The position numbers were made by a program, and so were the translations under genes. A stretch of 21,910 bases of DNA from a virus: the IMG/VR virus record IMGVR_UViG_3300037493_001503, positions 1-21,910 of that record. One strand, given 5' to 3'. The notes beneath the pieces were generated by a model. That model searched no databases. It was given only the letters and a program-made list of their open reading frames with translations, and was not told the DNA's origin. Numbering within the stretch: the first letter of the stretch is position 1; each line of letters begins with the position of its first letter. Below are positions 20,118 to 21,910 of the stretch, piece after piece.

Positions 20118-21306
20118 AGACTTAATGCTAGAACAGCCATTTTATGGGCTACTGCTTCTAAATCTTAACAAAGAATGGACAGACAAAGTACCAACAGCCG
20201 GTGTTGGACTAGAAGGAATCAACTACAAGTTGTATATTAATCCGGAATTTTGGCAAACATTGTCTGAAGACCAGAAGAAAGGTTTGCTTCAGCACGAATT
20301 AATGCATATTGCATTCTTTCATATTACAGAATACAAGCATCTCAAAAACCATGAGTTAGCAAATACTGCACAAGATGTTGAGATTAATCAAAAGATTGAT
20401 CCCAATTATTTACCACCAGATGGCTGTACACTTGAAAAATTTAGTGATTATGACTTGCTTCCTGACGAAGGAACAAATGTTTACTATGAAAAACTAAACA
20501 GAGAAAGTGAAAGAAATGGGCCAGGAACAGGTAAAGGTAGCGGACAAGGTCAAAGTTTACTTGATGCCATTAAAGATGCTGTTGCTAATGGATCTATGCA
20601 AGTAACCAATCAAGGTAAAAACAACATGCGTGTTCCTAATCACCAATGGGATGACTTCGATGACCTATCAGAAACACAACAGAAACTCGTTGACAAGCAA
20701 CTTGAAGTCATGTTGGATGAAGTTGTTGAGCAAGTGCAAAAGATGCGGGGTACGATACCTAGAGAGGTCTTACAAAAGTTAGAAGCTTTAAAAGTAATTG
20801 AACCACCAAAGTTTAATTGGAAAGCTTACTTGAGAAGATACATTGGGAACAGTTCTAAAAACAGCATGCGTAAAACCAAAAGAAAACAAAGCAAGCGGTT
20901 TGAATTAGATTTTGGAATCAAAGTTCAGGAATTTTCAACCATCTTAATTGCAATTGACAGTTCTGCTTCAGTATCTGATGATGAAATTAAAGAGTTTATG
21001 CATGAAATTCACCACATGTACAAGTGTGGACATGATTTTACATTGGTTTTTGCAGACACACAGATGCAAGATCCAGTAAAATATAGACCAAACATTCCTT
21101 TGGTTATTAAGAAAAGAGGAGGTACTGATTTCAATCCTGTTGTAGATTATTACATACAACACAGAAAGAAATACACTACACTCATTTATCTTACAGATGG
21201 AGAATGTCCTGCTCCAAATGCGCCAGTTAAAAACATGTTGTGGGTATTATCTACAAAATGTCAGGACACAGATCATTTACCAGGAAAAACAATCAAGTTA
21301 AATTAA
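20077..21306 (+). CDS. metallopeptidase/VWA protein (DUF2201-like)
   Basis: A 409-residue two-part protein. The N-terminal domain has HELMH at 73-77 (zinc HExxH) and a downstream ANTAQDVEIN (96-105) that may supply the third ligand, as in DUF2201_N putative metallopeptidases. A Gly/Ser-rich linker (about 148-160) and a helical section follow. The C-terminal VWA-like domain has MIDAS DSSAS (294-298), GGTDFNPV (348-355) and TDGECPAP (373-380). The partner MoxR-type AAA+ ATPase gene begins 17 bases after the stop. MoxR/VWA pairs act as remodelling chaperones or in metal insertion; the phage substrate is unknown. The start 20077 lies inside the previous gene; 20125 is an alternative. Confidence 0.88.
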   Translation: MSVNLQQNLTKICKDLMLEQPFYGLLLLNLNKEWTDKVPTAGVGLEGINYKLYINPEFWQTLSEDQKKGLLQHELMHIAFFHITEYKHLKNHELANTAQDVEINQKIDPNYLPPDGCTLEKFSDYDLLPDEGTNVYYEKLNRESERNGPGTGKGSGQGQSLLDAIKDAVANGSMQVTNQGKNNMRVPNHQWDDFDDLSETQQKLVDKQLEVMLDEVVEQVQKMRGTIPREVLQKLEALKVIEPPKFNWKAYLRRYIGNSSKNSMRKTKRKQSKRFELDFGIKVQEFSTILIAIDSSASVSDDEIKEFMHEIHHMYKCGHDFTLVFADTQMQDPVKYRPNIPLVIKKRGGTDFNPVVDYYIQHRKKYTTLIYLTDGECPAPNAPVKNMLWVLSTKCQDTDHLPGKTIKLN

Positions 21307-21323
21307 AAGTTAAATTAAGAGTT

Positions 21324-21910
21324 ATGAACAAAGTACAGTTAAACAGCAAAGAGTTAAAAGAAACATTGACTCACTTGATTACAAACAATAGAGCAATCCA
21401 AGAAGATGGATTGAAACCAGTTGCTATCTCAATTTGTGGTGCAGCAGGATTAGGAAAGACATCCGTAGTGGAACAATTAGCTGAAGAGCTAAATATAAAA
21501 CATGTAGAAATTATCAACTTAGCTCAGCTAGATGAGTTAGGTGACTTAGTTGGTATTCCAATTAAGGAATATCAGATGGTTGCTAAGCAAGGCGATACAC
21601 AAGTGGGTAAATGGGTTGATGAAAAAGTCATGGATTCCTTTGCTGCACAGGGATGGAAAGCTAATGGACAAAGCCGAATGAGCTATGCTAAGCCAGCTTG
21701 GATTGCAGGTAAGGGAGAAAACGGTGTACTTATCTTAGATGATTACACTAGAGCAGCACCACGCTTTATGCAAGCTGTAATGGAAATCATTGACAAGCAA
21801 CGCTACATTTCTTGGGCGTTACCAAAAGGGTGGACTATTCTTCTTACAGAAAATCCAGATGACGGTACTTACAATGTAACAGACATTGATGCTGCTGCAA
21901 AGTCAAGATA
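21324..21910 (+). CDS. MoxR-type AAA+ ATPase, partial at window end
   Basis: The first 195 residues are present; the frame is still open at the window end. Walker A is CGAAGLGKTS (38-47), Walker B is VLILDD (135-140) followed by YTRA, and sensor 1 is TENPDD (175-180, the NPxx of MoxR). The DELGDLVGIP stretch (70-79) is typical of the MoxR branch. It should power remodelling together with the VWA/metallopeptidase encoded 17 bases upstream. The spacer is AT-rich with no clear ribosome site. The lid domain lies beyond the window. Confidence 0.9.
   Translation, partial: MNKVQLNSKELKETLTHLITNNRAIQEDGLKPVAISICGAAGLGKTSVVEQLAEELNIKHVEIINLAQLDELGDLVGIPIKEYQMVAKQGDTQVGKWVDEKVMDSFAAQGWKANGQSRMSYAKPAWIAGKGENGVLILDDYTRAAPRFMQAVMEIIDKQRYISWALPKGWTILLTENPDDGTYNVTDIDAAAKSR

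Noticed and set aside
15-21910. CRISPR array, insertion sequence or integrase
   Set aside because: No regularly spaced repeats with unique spacers, no transposase or integrase motifs and no clear attachment site were seen.
15-21910. Stop-codon reassignment as in some crAss-like phages
   Set aside because: TAG, TGA and TAA each end genes followed closely by new starts, and no gene needs read-through.

Overview
The window looks like an early/replication region of a tailed dsDNA bacteriophage infecting a member of the Bacteroidota. Reasons: low GC; tightly packed small genes with many ATGA start/stop overlaps; few visible Shine-Dalgarno sequences; a complete-looking set of phage DNA-metabolism proteins (SF4 helicase, TOPRIM primase, Sak4-like ATPase, acidic-tailed ssDNA-binding-type protein, SF2 helicase); and small proteins that I recognise, from general knowledge and without a search, as common in Bacteroidota phages. 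No virion, packaging or lysis gene and no DNA polymerase is recognisable. TAA, TGA and TAG all end genes, so the code looks standard.

Layout. 1-2150: three separate genes (a lipoprotein, a hypothetical and a gene with unusual codon use), each closed by a terminator with a UUCG loop, with long gene-free stretches packed with short hairpins. 2150-3700: three small genes, a tandem-repeat patch, two terminators and about 590 bases of apparently structured noncoding DNA. 3700-4730: a second lipoprotein related to the first, an anchored HExxH metallopeptidase-like protein, a small exported protein and a tRNA-like gene with an abnormal anticodon loop. 4749-7841: a run of conserved small phage proteins ended by a terminator. 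7983-14096: a dense operon with an HNH-type protein, zinc-ribbon proteins, an SF2 helicase, a ClpS-like adaptor, a coiled coil, a protein with a DnaA domain IV-like motif, a YubB/Api92-like protein and a possible NinB-like protein. 14071-14373: the only minus-strand gene, wedged between plus-strand genes. 14372-18726: a UDG-fold protein lacking the catalytic motif, then the replication core (unknown protein, SF4 helicase, unknown, Sak4-like ATPase, ssDNA-binding-type protein) ending at a strong terminator. 18734-21910: TOPRIM primase, an unknown protein, a metallopeptidase/VWA protein and the start of a MoxR-type AAA+ ATPase that runs off the end.

How the parts work together. The helicase, primase, ssDNA-binding-type protein and Sak4-like ATPase would form the phage replisome and recombination core, using a polymerase encoded elsewhere. 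The MoxR/VWA pair is probably a remodelling chaperone. The ClpS-like protein probably acts on host Clp proteolysis. The lipoproteins and anchored peptidase probably alter the host envelope. The most unusual signals are the ClpS homologue without its N-terminal extension, the UDG-like protein without its active site, the head-to-head genes sharing start-codon bases, the hairpin-rich intergenic regions, the structured noncoding region and the odd tRNA. All family calls are by eye; no search was run.
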